This document shows positions 26,529-34,294 of a stretch of DNA of 64,000 nt, piece after piece (the first letter of the stretch is position 1; every line of letters starts with the position of its first letter). The position numbers and the translations under genes were made by a program. Origin of the DNA: Cohnella kolymensis (GTDB lineage Bacteria; Bacillota; Bacilli; Paenibacillales; Paenibacillaceae); NCBI RefSeq assembly GCF_000829465.1, contig NZ_JXAL01000016.1:336970-400969 (forward strand). The letters run 5' to 3'. The notes beneath the pieces are model-generated. The model was not told the DNA's origin and ran no database searches. It saw only the letters and a list, made by a program, of their open reading frames with translations.

Positions 26529-27632
26529 TTGAGCCCGATCATCAACTGGATGGGCGGCTGGCCGAAAGAAGGGCTGGTGTCTGGAGCGGATTGGGAAGAA
26601 CGGTTGACTGTTGCGGCTAAGGAAGCAGTGGAGTCAGCCGTCAATCGTGCTCCCGAACGTCTCCGCCTGCAAGCGGAACAAAGGCTGCGTGCGCAATTGG
26701 CGGCCGGATTGTTGAAGCATAAAACAGGAGGAGACGAACAGCTGTTAATGTTAACATCCGGCGCAGATGCCGGTTTGGCATGGCTGCTGGAGAAGCTTCT
26801 TACACCCGGTGACGTCATATTAACGGAGCATCTGACCTCGAGAGCTGCGCTTCACGCTTTTCGCAAGGCAGACATGCAGGTGAAGGCGGTACAGGGCGAC
26901 GAGGAGGGCATGCATCCGGATGCTCTGTCAGCAGCTATACACCGGGAGCGCCCGAGAATGGTCTATATATCAGCTGCATGCACCGATCCTGAGGGCCGCA
27001 GTTGGAGCCCCGAGCGCAAGAAAAAAGCGGCGCAAGCCTGCAGGGAATCCGGTGTATTGCTCGTGACGGACGACAGGCAGGAAATGCTTCTATACGACAA
27101 TGATGGATGCCTGGAGAAGCCGGAGCCCGGCAGCCTTTCAATCGGGCAGCTCCCGCCCGGACTCATCGCAGGCTTCCGGTTCGGCTGGATTGCCGGTTCT
27201 TCCATCGACATTATGCCTGCCGCCGGTAAAGCAAACTTCCCGGTGGAGCATTTGGCATTGTCGCGGCTGCTGGACACGCAGCCGTTAGAACCGCTCATCG
27301 AGATGCTTCGGGTACAGTGTGCGGAGAGGCTGAGACAGATGACCGAACAATTGAGGCGCTGCGGTCAGCCGGATTTGATGTGGACTTCGCCGAAGGGCGG
27401 ATTGCATCTATGGCTGCATCTTCCCTCTGGCTTGGACGGAGAGTCTCTGCTGCGGGCGGCCTGGTTAAAAGGGTTGATATTCCAGCCGGGAGCGCCGTTC
27501 TATGCGGCGAACCCGCATAAAAACACGCTCCGGCTGACTCACGCTTTTGCCGATGAACGGCAAATTAAGCTTGGCGTCACACGGCTCAGCGAGAGCATAG
27601 AAGAATTTACGGGGCGCTGGTCCCGGAGCTAG
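26529..27632 (+). CDS. Aminotransferase-fold protein lacking the PLP lysine
   Basis: A 367-residue protein like the C-terminal half of MocR regulators or class I/II aminotransferases, without a helix-turn-helix domain. Visible: LTSGADAGLAWLLEKLLTPGD, MVYISAACTDPEGRSWSPERKK, FPVEHLALSRLL, PKGGLHLWLHLP and FYAANPHKNTLRLTHA. The position that normally holds the Schiff-base lysine (SxSK before PGLRxGW) reads S-L-S-I, so Ile205 replaces Lys, and the EDDPYG segment is changed to TDDRQEML. It is likely not a PLP aminotransferase. TTG 26529 follows GGGGGAGG; an in-frame ATG at 26439 has no ribosome site. Confidence 0.7.
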   Translation: MSPIINWMGGWPKEGLVSGADWEERLTVAAKEAVESAVNRAPERLRLQAEQRLRAQLAAGLLKHKTGGDEQLLMLTSGADAGLAWLLEKLLTPGDVILTEHLTSRAALHAFRKADMQVKAVQGDEEGMHPDALSAAIHRERPRMVYISAACTDPEGRSWSPERKKKAAQACRESGVLLVTDDRQEMLLYDNDGCLEKPEPGSLSIGQLPPGLIAGFRFGWIAGSSIDIMPAAGKANFPVEHLALSRLLDTQPLEPLIEMLRVQCAERLRQMTEQLRRCGQPDLMWTSPKGGLHLWLHLPSGLDGESLLRAAWLKGLIFQPGAPFYAANPHKNTLRLTHAFADERQIKLGVTRLSESIEEFTGRWSRS

Positions 27633-27931
27633 CGGTCTTCACCCACCGCGAACAAATTGCCGCCCCGGACTTCAATGGTACGCTGCATAAGCCGTTCATC
27701 CGTAACGTTCGTACAATTGCCGGTCTCGCCGTCAAAAGTCCACCAATGCAGCGGACAAAGGAACATATTCTCAACGGGGCGGATTTCTCCCCCTGCATGG
27801 GGACAGATCGCCATAAGCAGCCGATATTCCCCTTCCTTCGTATGGACAAGCCAGTATGGCGTTTCGTCCAGCGTTATTTGCGCAGGGTATTCCTTGAAGG
27901 AGTCAATCGGCCCTAATTCGATTTCTTTCAT
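27629..27931 (-). CDS. Rieske [2Fe-2S] domain protein
   Basis: A 100-residue stand-alone Rieske ferredoxin-like protein. Both ligand pairs are present: CPH (C43, H45) and CPLH (C59, H62), with HAGG and a following WWTFDGETG. Such proteins carry single electrons, often to oxygenases or nitrite reductase; no partner oxidoreductase lies next to it. ATG 27931 is preceded by GGAGGAG. Its start overlaps the end of the DUF2161 gene by 4 bases, so the two are translationally coupled. Confidence 0.88.
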   Translation of the reverse strand: MKEIELGPIDSFKEYPAQITLDETPYWLVHTKEGEYRLLMAICPHAGGEIRPVENMFLCPLHWWTFDGETGNCTNVTDERLMQRTIEVRGGNLFAVGEDR

Positions 27932-28785
27932 TTCGTCTGCTCTCCTCCTGAGCGCTGAGCAGCATGCTGCCACTCCGCAGCCCATGGGAATTTCGCCGCC
28001 CAAACGGCGGTTACTTCGCTGAATTCCAGAAGCGCTTCCGCACCTTCGGGCGTAAGCTCATATAAGCCTGTGCCGATACGCTTAAACCAGCCGTAATAGT
28101 TAATGCGCAGGAGCGCTGCCGGATTCGGACAGCCTGTCCATTCCCTGACCATCCGCGGAGCGGAGGGGCCGTGGCAAGCGAGCGCCAAGGCGCACTGTAT
28201 GGCCTTTTCGCGGTAGCCGGTGACCAGCTTAGTCTTCGTGCTGCCGCCTAAGTTGTAATCGCCGCTTCGGGCATTGAACTCCTGCTGTAATCGCGCCGCT
28301 CTCTTTTTCTGCCGCGGCCCTCTTGCGGCCGAAGCCGCTATGTAAGGTTCCGGAGACTCTGCAGCTTTGCCGCTCACAGCCGCGGACGAGCTTGGGAGGG
28401 TGCCTTGCGGCTCGCACCATACGTCTACAACCGCAGGCTTCGTTTGGTAGAACGTGACGGTAAGAAACCCCAAATTTAAACGGCGGCACAGCGCGGTGAG
28501 CTCGTTAAACCGCTGATTATGCGCGCCGCGCTTGGCGCGGTTCCGTTCGACGGCCAGCCACACGGATGCTCCGGTTTTCTGGCGGTCTACGCCCTGGAGC
28601 AGCAGCGGCAAAGTAAAGATTTTTTTGATTTCCACAATAACCGGCAGGACTTCGTCCGCCCGGTAGGCGACAAGGTCGCATCCGCGAATTTCGGCCTTCA
28701 CCTCATATCCGCGTCCGGTAAAAAAGGCTTTCAGCGGCGGGTAAAGTTCAGTTTCTAGTTTGACAGCCACCGGATTCTCCCCCAT
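27928..28785 (-). CDS. DUF2161-like putative PD-(D/E)xK nuclease-fold protein
   Basis: A 285-residue protein. The N-terminal domain (about 1-130) has the PD-(D/E)xK pattern: Asp37 in RGCDLVAY and E52-x-K54 in VIVEIKK, after a VKLETELYPPLKAFF helix. A charged low-complexity linker (about 130-165) leads to a C-terminal winged-helix-like domain ending at SEVTAVWAA. This matches the DUF2161 layout; no substrate is known to me. The frame is open to 28824, but a TATAAT (minus strand) at 28811-28816 suggests transcription begins inside that part, so ATG 28785 is preferred. Confidence 0.75.
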   Translation of the reverse strand: MGENPVAVKLETELYPPLKAFFTGRGYEVKAEIRGCDLVAYRADEVLPVIVEIKKIFTLPLLLQGVDRQKTGASVWLAVERNRAKRGAHNQRFNELTALCRRLNLGFLTVTFYQTKPAVVDVWCEPQGTLPSSSAAVSGKAAESPEPYIAASAARGPRQKKRAARLQQEFNARSGDYNLGGSTKTKLVTGYREKAIQCALALACHGPSAPRMVREWTGCPNPAALLRINYYGWFKRIGTGLYELTPEGAEALLEFSEVTAVWAAKFPWAAEWQHAAQRSGGEQTK

Positions 28786-28810
28786 CTGACGTAAAGCTGA
28801 CGCTATCGAC

Positions 28811-28837
28811 ATTATAGCATGCACGGCGAGTTTTCAA
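28811..28837 (-). promoter_or_regulatory. Probable promoter of the DUF2161/Rieske unit
   Basis: On the minus strand TTGAAA is followed after 15 bases by TATAAT (28811-28816). The spacer is short, but the -10 is perfect and lies about 26 bases before the preferred ATG. Confidence 0.5.
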
Positions 28838-28928
28838 CCGTGATATTGGGCAACTTCGCTTATCCCTGCGCATAGTTATGTAGTACGTTCCTATGATGGC
28901 TAGAGAAAGAGGGCGAGGAGGAAACGGC

Positions 28929-30824
28929 ATGGATATCTTCAAACGGATCGCGGATTATCGGGCCGAGAGTGAGAAGCTGAACTGGTCGGGGACGTTCGGT
29001 GAATATATTGATTTGCTTCGTGGTAACAATACTCCAGCGATGACGGCGCATGCCCGGGTTTACGACATGATCGTTTCTCAAGGTGTGGAGGAGAAGGGCG
29101 GCAATAAAAAATATACGTTTTTCAATTCTGAAATTTTCGGGCTCGACCGTACGATGGAGAAGCTGGTGGAGGAATATTTTCATTCTGCCGCGCGGCGGCT
29201 CGATGTGCGCAAAAGAATCTTGCTCCTGATGGGTCCGGTGAGCGGCGGTAAATCGACGATCGTGACGCTTCTGAAGAAGGGATTGGAGCAATACTCCCGT
29301 ACCGACAGAGGAGCCATTTACGCGATCAAAGGCTGCCCGATGCATGAGGAGCCGCTCCATCTTATCCCGAACGAGCTTCGCGTTGAGGTTGAGCAGGAGC
29401 TGGGGGTGCGGATCGAGGGAAATCTCTGTCCTTCATGCCAAATGAGACTAAGAACGGAATTCGACGGCGACATCGAAAAGGTTCCGGTGGAGAGGGTGCT
29501 CATATCGGAGGAAAACCGGATCGGGATCGGCACGTTCAGCCCTTCGGATCCGAAATCCCAGGACATCGCCGATTTGACGGGGAGCATCGACTTTTCCACG
29601 ATAACGGAATTCGGTTCGGAATCGGATCCGAGAGCTTACCGCTTTGACGGCGAACTGAATAAAGCCAACCGGGGACTAATGGAATTCCAGGAAATGCTCA
29701 AATGCGACGAGAAGTTTCTATGGAATCTGCTTTCCCTCACGCAGGAGGGCAACTTCAAAGCAGGACGCTTTGCTCTTATAAGCGCCGACGAGCTCATCGT
29801 CGCCCATACGAACGAATCGGAGTACAAAGCGTTCATTGCGAACAAGAAAAACGAAGCGCTGCAATCGCGTATGATCGTCATGCCGATCCCCTATAACCTG
29901 AAGGTAACGGAAGAAGAGAAGATTTACGTGAAGCTGATCGGGCAGTCCGATATGAGCCACGTTCATATTGCCCCTCATGCTTTGCGCGCCGCCGCCATTT
30001 TCTCCATCCTCACCAGATTGAAGGAATCGAAGAAGCAGGGCATGGATCTCGTCAAAAAAATGCGAATGTACGACGGGGAAGAGGTAGAAGGCTACAAGGA
30101 AGCGGATTTGAAGGAAATGCAGAACGAGTATGTGGAAGAAGGCATGTCGGGCATCGACCCGAGGTATGTCATCAACCGGATTTCCAGCGCGCTGATCAAG
30201 CATGATTTGCCGTGTATCAACGCTCTAGATGTGCTCCGTGCGATGAAGGACGGCCTCGACCAGCATCCCTCGATTACCAGGGAAGAGCGCGAAAGATATT
30301 TGAACTTCATATCCGTTGCCCGCAAGGAATACGATAATCTCGCCAAGAAAGAAGTGCAGAAGGCGTTCGTTTATTCTTTTGAAGAGTCCGCCCGCACATT
30401 GTTCGAGAATTACCTGGACAATATCGAAGCCTATTGCAACTGGGCTAAGATCAAGGATCCGCTGACAGGCGAAGAAATGGATCCCGATGAGCGGTTAATG
30501 CGGTCGATCGAGGAGCAGATCGGAATCTCGGAAAATGCGAAGAAAGCGTTCCGGGAGGAGATTCTCATCCGTATATCCGCGTATTCGCGCAAAGGCAAAA
30601 AATTCGACTACAGCACGCACGAGCGCCTGCGCGAAGCCATAGAGAAAAAGCTGTTTACCGATTTGAAAGATATCGTGAAGATCACAACATCGACCAAAAC
30701 GCCGGATGAGAATCAGTTAAAGCGCATCAACGAGGTCACGAAGCGCTTGATCGACGAGCACGGTTATTGCCCGGTTTGCGCCAACGAGCTGATGCGGTAT
30801 GTGGGAAGCTTGCTAAACCGGTAA
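28929..30824 (+). CDS. prkA: PrkA AAA+ serine protein kinase
   Basis: A 631-residue protein of the PrkA/YeaG family, which is linked to sporulation in Bacillus. The P-loop GPVSGGKST lies at 102-110 in an AAA+ domain, followed by RDLR-type sensor regions and the family-specific zinc-like pair CPSCQMRLR, and a C-terminal kinase-like region ending HGYCPVCANELMRYVGSLL. ATG 28929 follows GAGGAGGAAA. In many Bacillales prkA, yhbH and spoVR form a functional trio. Here spoVR is 8 kb away and no yhbH is in the window. A terminator follows. Confidence 0.95.
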   Translation: MDIFKRIADYRAESEKLNWSGTFGEYIDLLRGNNTPAMTAHARVYDMIVSQGVEEKGGNKKYTFFNSEIFGLDRTMEKLVEEYFHSAARRLDVRKRILLLMGPVSGGKSTIVTLLKKGLEQYSRTDRGAIYAIKGCPMHEEPLHLIPNELRVEVEQELGVRIEGNLCPSCQMRLRTEFDGDIEKVPVERVLISEENRIGIGTFSPSDPKSQDIADLTGSIDFSTITEFGSESDPRAYRFDGELNKANRGLMEFQEMLKCDEKFLWNLLSLTQEGNFKAGRFALISADELIVAHTNESEYKAFIANKKNEALQSRMIVMPIPYNLKVTEEEKIYVKLIGQSDMSHVHIAPHALRAAAIFSILTRLKESKKQGMDLVKKMRMYDGEEVEGYKEADLKEMQNEYVEEGMSGIDPRYVINRISSALIKHDLPCINALDVLRAMKDGLDQHPSITREERERYLNFISVARKEYDNLAKKEVQKAFVYSFEESARTLFENYLDNIEAYCNWAKIKDPLTGEEMDPDERLMRSIEEQIGISENAKKAFREEILIRISAYSRKGKKFDYSTHERLREAIEKKLFTDLKDIVKITTSTKTPDENQLKRINEVTKRLIDEHGYCPVCANELMRYVGSLLNR

Positions 30825-32245
30825 ACTTAAGCCTCCTCGCCACCCTGCACCTGGGTCTCCCAAGTGTATAGGGTGTTTTTTTATTTACGCGACGCGGGGA
30901 GCACACCGGTTCCCGAAGAGGCAGATTGATGCGGAACGAGGTTGTTCCGTCGTCCGAACTCTCCACGGCGATCTCTCCGCGGTAATGCCGGATCCGCTCC
31001 ATGACGATAGCCAGTCCTAGACCGGAATGTCCTTCACCTTTGGTGGAATAACCGGAAATGAAAATCTTTTCTTTTTCCTTGTCATCCAGCCCCCGCCCTT
31101 CATTGACAACTTCTAGCAGTATGCTGTTATCTTGCAGCTGCATGGACGCGTGCACCTTTCTCTGATCGGGAGGAAGGAGAAGCGCCTCGTCAAAAGCGTT
31201 ATCGACGAGATTTCCCATAATTTTCACGATATCGATAATACGGACGGAGGATTGCTGCACGTTCCAGTTATCCGGGAGTTCATAAGTAAAAACGATTCCT
31301 TTGCCGAGCGCGACGGTCAGCTTCGCTTGAACGAACGCAGCCAAGGCAGGCGACGAATGATGCACAATTTCGCTCACGTCCCGGGTTTCTTTTACCAGCT
31401 CGCCGACATAAGACTTCAACTGTTCCGTTTTGCCCATCTGGGCCATCGTGTGAATAACCTGCACATGGTTGAGAAAATCATGGCGCTGTCCGCGGATTGA
31501 AGTAAACATGTCGTTGATATCGTCCACGTACACCTCTTGGGTAGCGAGCACCGCCTGCTCCCGGGTGCGAATCAGCAGCCTAAGGGTGAGGGCCAAGGCA
31601 TACAAGCTTACGATTATTATCATGAATATAACGATAGAGACGATAAGCGGCTTATGTTGATCGCTGCTGTACTGGATAATAATCAACCCGGCAAGCAGCA
31701 CAAATTGCGAAATCATGAGCACAATGACTTTGGTCAGGGCACTTCGTTCGCCTTCCATCACTAAAACGAACAGCTGCTTCGCGGAAAAAACGTTGCGTTT
31801 CCGTATGAACCATGAAGCGGCCAATATGATCAGCAGTTGAGGGTACAAGACGCCGAGGGCCTCATAGAGATGCTCGCCGATGAGACTCTCCCGATTCTGA
31901 ACCCCCAGTATAAATATGGCAAAAGCAAGACTGATCAGATCCATGACCATAGCGAACACATTGCTGAAAACATACATATATAATTTTTGCTTCGTATTTA
32001 GATCTTTAAACAGAATAAAAAACAACGCAAGCAGCGCAGTGTGAATTAATCAGGTGCAGATAGGAAGGAAGAAACAGCATTAAGAGATCGGTATAGATGG
32101 CGTGCGCAAATGTAAATACGGCAAGCTGAGCGTATAGACGCTTAGGTTGCCGTTGAAGAAAGGAAAAGACAAACAGCAGATAGATATACGTTTGCGGGAG
32201 AGATACCAGGATATGCAGTTTCAGAATGTCCGGCAAAGTATCCAA
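30736..32245 (-). pseudogene. AgrC-like sensor histidine kinase, frameshifted
   Basis: The N-terminal 68 residues (TTG 32245 after AGAGG; DILKLHILVSLPQTYIYLLF...) continue in a different frame near 32047 as HTALLALFFILFKDLNTKQK. One extra base there (CTGATTAATTCAC; CTGATTATTCAC expected) splits the gene. The rest is a multi-pass sensor (about six helices), the H box RGQRHDFLNHVQVIH of the AgrC/SpoOB-type kinases, N box GNLVDNAFDEA, and G boxes GRGLDD and GHSGLGLAI. Two further oddities: after FRINLPLREPV the frame runs on antisense through the prkA terminator and its last 89 bases. A stop (TAA) is available one frame over at about 30882. It faces the agr-like genes. Confidence 0.85.
30840..30882 (+). 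terminator. Terminator after prkA
   Basis: CACCCT..AC..TGGG pairs with CCCA..GT..AGGGTG and is followed by seven T. Confidence 0.8.
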
Positions 32246-32429
32246 TGCTGAAACCTCTTTTGGATGAAGTGGTATAAATGAACTTTATAATCGTTATTTG
32301 ATACCATTAATTATAGTCGGGTTGAGCAATTATATATAGCATTAAATTTTTTGATGCGTTTTCTGAGAATAATGATAAAATATTTGTATAATTCACCAGT
32401 GTCGTCGTCACAGAGGAGAACACCTTCAG

Positions 32430-33092
32430 ATGAGCTTATTCCAATTTATTTTCTTTTCTTCTCTAGAATACTTTGGTTCCTTTCTGTTTGTTCTGGTACA
32501 ATTTCGTTTCTCCTTAAGGGAAAACATCTCCAAAATCATCCTGATTTCAATATTACTTTCATTTGTTTCTTATTCATTCATCAATAATGACCTGGGTGCG
32601 ATCTCTCCTCTCATTCAAAACTTAATATTTTTGATTTATATCCAGGTCGCACTGAAAGTAAGCGTGACGAATTCCATCATCATGGTTCTTACAGGATACA
32701 TCGCGTTCGGATTGGTACAGACCTGCATCATTGCGGCGGCCTCACATGTCGGTTTGATTGTACTGGAGACATTGGAAGCTGCGACTTCCACTGCGTATAT
32801 CCTCCAGACATGTTCCTTTATCATGATATCGATCCTAAGCTTTTTGACTTATTTCTTCAAAGGGGGCTTCAGCTTTATCGAGGCCCGCAGCCGGTTTTCC
32901 AAGAACTCGCTGACCGGCAAAAACAAAGGGTTTATCGTTTACATCCTGATTGCGTTCGTCGTCACTCTGTTTTCCAATCTAACACTGCTGAAAAGCGACA
33001 ACCCGCCATATTTGCTGATCGCATCCGTTCTTATGCTGACTCTCGTTATACACGTTTATATGACATTGAGAAGGGATGAAACGAATGATTGA
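32430..33092 (+). CDS. Multi-pass membrane protein of the agr-like locus
   Basis: A 220-residue hydrophobic protein with about six predicted membrane helices (near 4-24, 33-50, 58-75, 80-105, 120-140 and 165-200). It has a basic loop (EARSRFSKNSLTGKNKG) and a basic C-terminal tail (TLRRDETND). No catalytic motif is visible and the family is not recognised. The stop overlaps the start of the AgrB-like gene by 8 bases, so the two are co-expressed. Possible roles are signal export, membrane sensing or immunity; this is inference from position. ATG 32430 has a purine-rich AGAGGAG 15 bases upstream. Confidence 0.75.
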   Translation: MSLFQFIFFSSLEYFGSFLFVLVQFRFSLRENISKIILISILLSFVSYSFINNDLGAISPLIQNLIFLIYIQVALKVSVTNSIIMVLTGYIAFGLVQTCIIAAASHVGLIVLETLEAATSTAYILQTCSFIMISILSFLTYFFKGGFSFIEARSRFSKNSLTGKNKGFIVYILIAFVVTLFSNLTLLKSDNPPYLLIASVLMLTLVIHVYMTLRRDETND

Positions 33093-33627
33093 AGCGCTCG
33101 CCACACGCATTGCCGTGAAGCTGAAAGAAGCGAATCCGAAGGATACGGCCAGCGTGGAGGTTATGAGATATGCTCTCATCGGAATCTTACATAATGCCAT
33201 CACCTTCTCGGCGGCATTTCTAATCGGATTGTTACTCGGCAAGCTCTTAGCGACATTCCTGGCAGCCGTCAGCTTTATGGCTTTACGTTTCGTTTCAGGC
33301 GGATACCACTTCAAAACTCCGTTATCATGCTTTATTTTTTCAACGATTATTTTCATTGCCATCCCTTTTATTCCACTTCAATCCGACTCTTACTGGATCG
33401 TTAACACCATCAGCTTGGCGTTGACGGCCATTTTCGCACCTTCGAACATTAAAGAACATATTCAAGTTTCGGAAAAGTATTTTCCCTTGTTTAAACTGAT
33501 CTCCGTTGTCATCGTAGTGATAAACTACTTCTGGCTAAATCCCGTAATCACTTTGGCATTATTTGCACAGTCTGTCACTCTCATCTATATTAAAAGAAAG
33601 GAGGTGGGCACCAATGAAAACGAGTAA
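33085..33627 (+). CDS. agrB: AgrB-family peptide-processing membrane protease
   Basis: A 180-residue AgrB: a membrane cysteine protease that cuts the C-terminal tail of AgrD-type precursors and helps to form the ring. The catalytic pair is conserved, His75 and Cys82 in LRFVSGGYHFKTPLSC, with the same 7-residue spacing as S. aureus AgrB (H77/C84). Several membrane helices follow (about 88-105, 110-122, 135-170). ATG 33085 is preferred because AAGGG lies 8 bases before it; ATG 33076 is closer to the ribosome site. Overlaps the upstream membrane gene by 8 bases and lies 14 bases inside the precursor gene start. Confidence 0.93.
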   Translation: MIEALATRIAVKLKEANPKDTASVEVMRYALIGILHNAITFSAAFLIGLLLGKLLATFLAAVSFMALRFVSGGYHFKTPLSCFIFSTIIFIAIPFIPLQSDSYWIVNTISLALTAIFAPSNIKEHIQVSEKYFPLFKLISVVIVVINYFWLNPVITLALFAQSVTLIYIKRKEVGTNENE

Positions 33628-33745
33628 AGCAGCTGCTATTGTTTCAAAGTTATTGGCGTTATGCGCAGTCGTGTTTGTCAGCACAGCATCTTATTGGGTC
33701 CTTTATCGTCCTGAAACTCCAAGTGAATTGAAGAAACAAGCGTAA
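33614..33745 (+). CDS. AgrD-like autoinducer precursor with Ser in place of the ring Cys
   Basis: A 43-residue precursor. The N-terminus is an amphipathic/hydrophobic leader (KAAAIVSKLLALCAVVFV), the C-terminus is the charged recognition tail RPETPSELKK, matching the AgrD tail PEEL/PKEL. In S. aureus AgrD the ring Cys is 10 residues before the Pro of PKEL and the ring ends 6 before it. Here Pro36 places Ser26 at the ring start and Leu30 at its end (S-Y-W-V-L), exactly the same spacing but with Ser. The only Cys (C17) is in the leader. A strong ribosome site AAAGGAGG precedes ATG 33614. Too short for many annotation pipelines. Confidence 0.82.
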   Translation: MKTSKAAAIVSKLLALCAVVFVSTASYWVLYRPETPSELKKQA

Positions 33746-33775
33746 TTCACAGCTTCGCAAGGAGGGGATGAAAAC

Positions 33776-34165
33776 ATGTCGGAACAAATTCGTTTGCTCG
33801 ATCGTGACGGGAATTCATGCATAGTGAATTTGAATGATCTGATCGCGATTAAGCCGACAAGCGATGGTCCGGAGTTCCATACGAAGGACTGCATGTATTT
33901 CTACCCCACAACGCTGGACGAGCTCCTTATCGTTTTTAAGGATCTCGGATTCGAACGGTTGGACCGTACTAATCTAGTGAACATGAATCACGTTCAGGCT
34001 TATGATCCTAAAGCTCGCAAGGTTTATTTCGAGAATCCTTGGAGCAAAGACAGCCAGTTTGCCACCGTTTCTGAAGCCAACAAGAGCAAGGTAGAGCATT
34101 TGGCCAAAGAGGACAAGCCGCAGTATAACACGTTTCCCAAACCGTCTTTGTTGTGGAAGAAGTGA
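33776..34165 (+). CDS. Stand-alone LytTR DNA-binding regulator
   Basis: A 129-residue protein consisting of a LytTR domain only: IRLLDRDGNSCIVNLNDLIAI, LDELLIVFKDLGFERLDR, and TNLVNMNHVQAYD. No receiver domain is present, so it is not a direct substrate for phosphotransfer by the kinase. LytTR proteins bind direct repeats upstream of agr-type promoters. ATG 33776 follows GCAAGGAGGGG. It begins 30 bases after the AgrD-like gene. It may be a local regulator; the activation signal is unknown. Confidence 0.88.
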   Translation: MSEQIRLLDRDGNSCIVNLNDLIAIKPTSDGPEFHTKDCMYFYPTTLDELLIVFKDLGFERLDRTNLVNMNHVQAYDPKARKVYFENPWSKDSQFATVSEANKSKVEHLAKEDKPQYNTFPKPSLLWKK

Positions 34166-34192
34166 ACAGCTCAGCTTACAAGGGATCATCTG

Positions 34193-34220
34193 CCAAGCCG
34201 CCGAGGCTTGGTTTTTATTT
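34193..34220 (+). terminator. Terminator after the LytTR gene
   Basis: CCAAGCC / GGCTTGG with a short loop, followed by TTTTTATTTTT. Confidence 0.8.
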
Positions 34221-34294
34221 TTCACACATTGACACTTCTATGTCCGCTGCGGGAGAATGGGAGAATCCTACTTAGCGAAGGGCGATTCTTCAAC

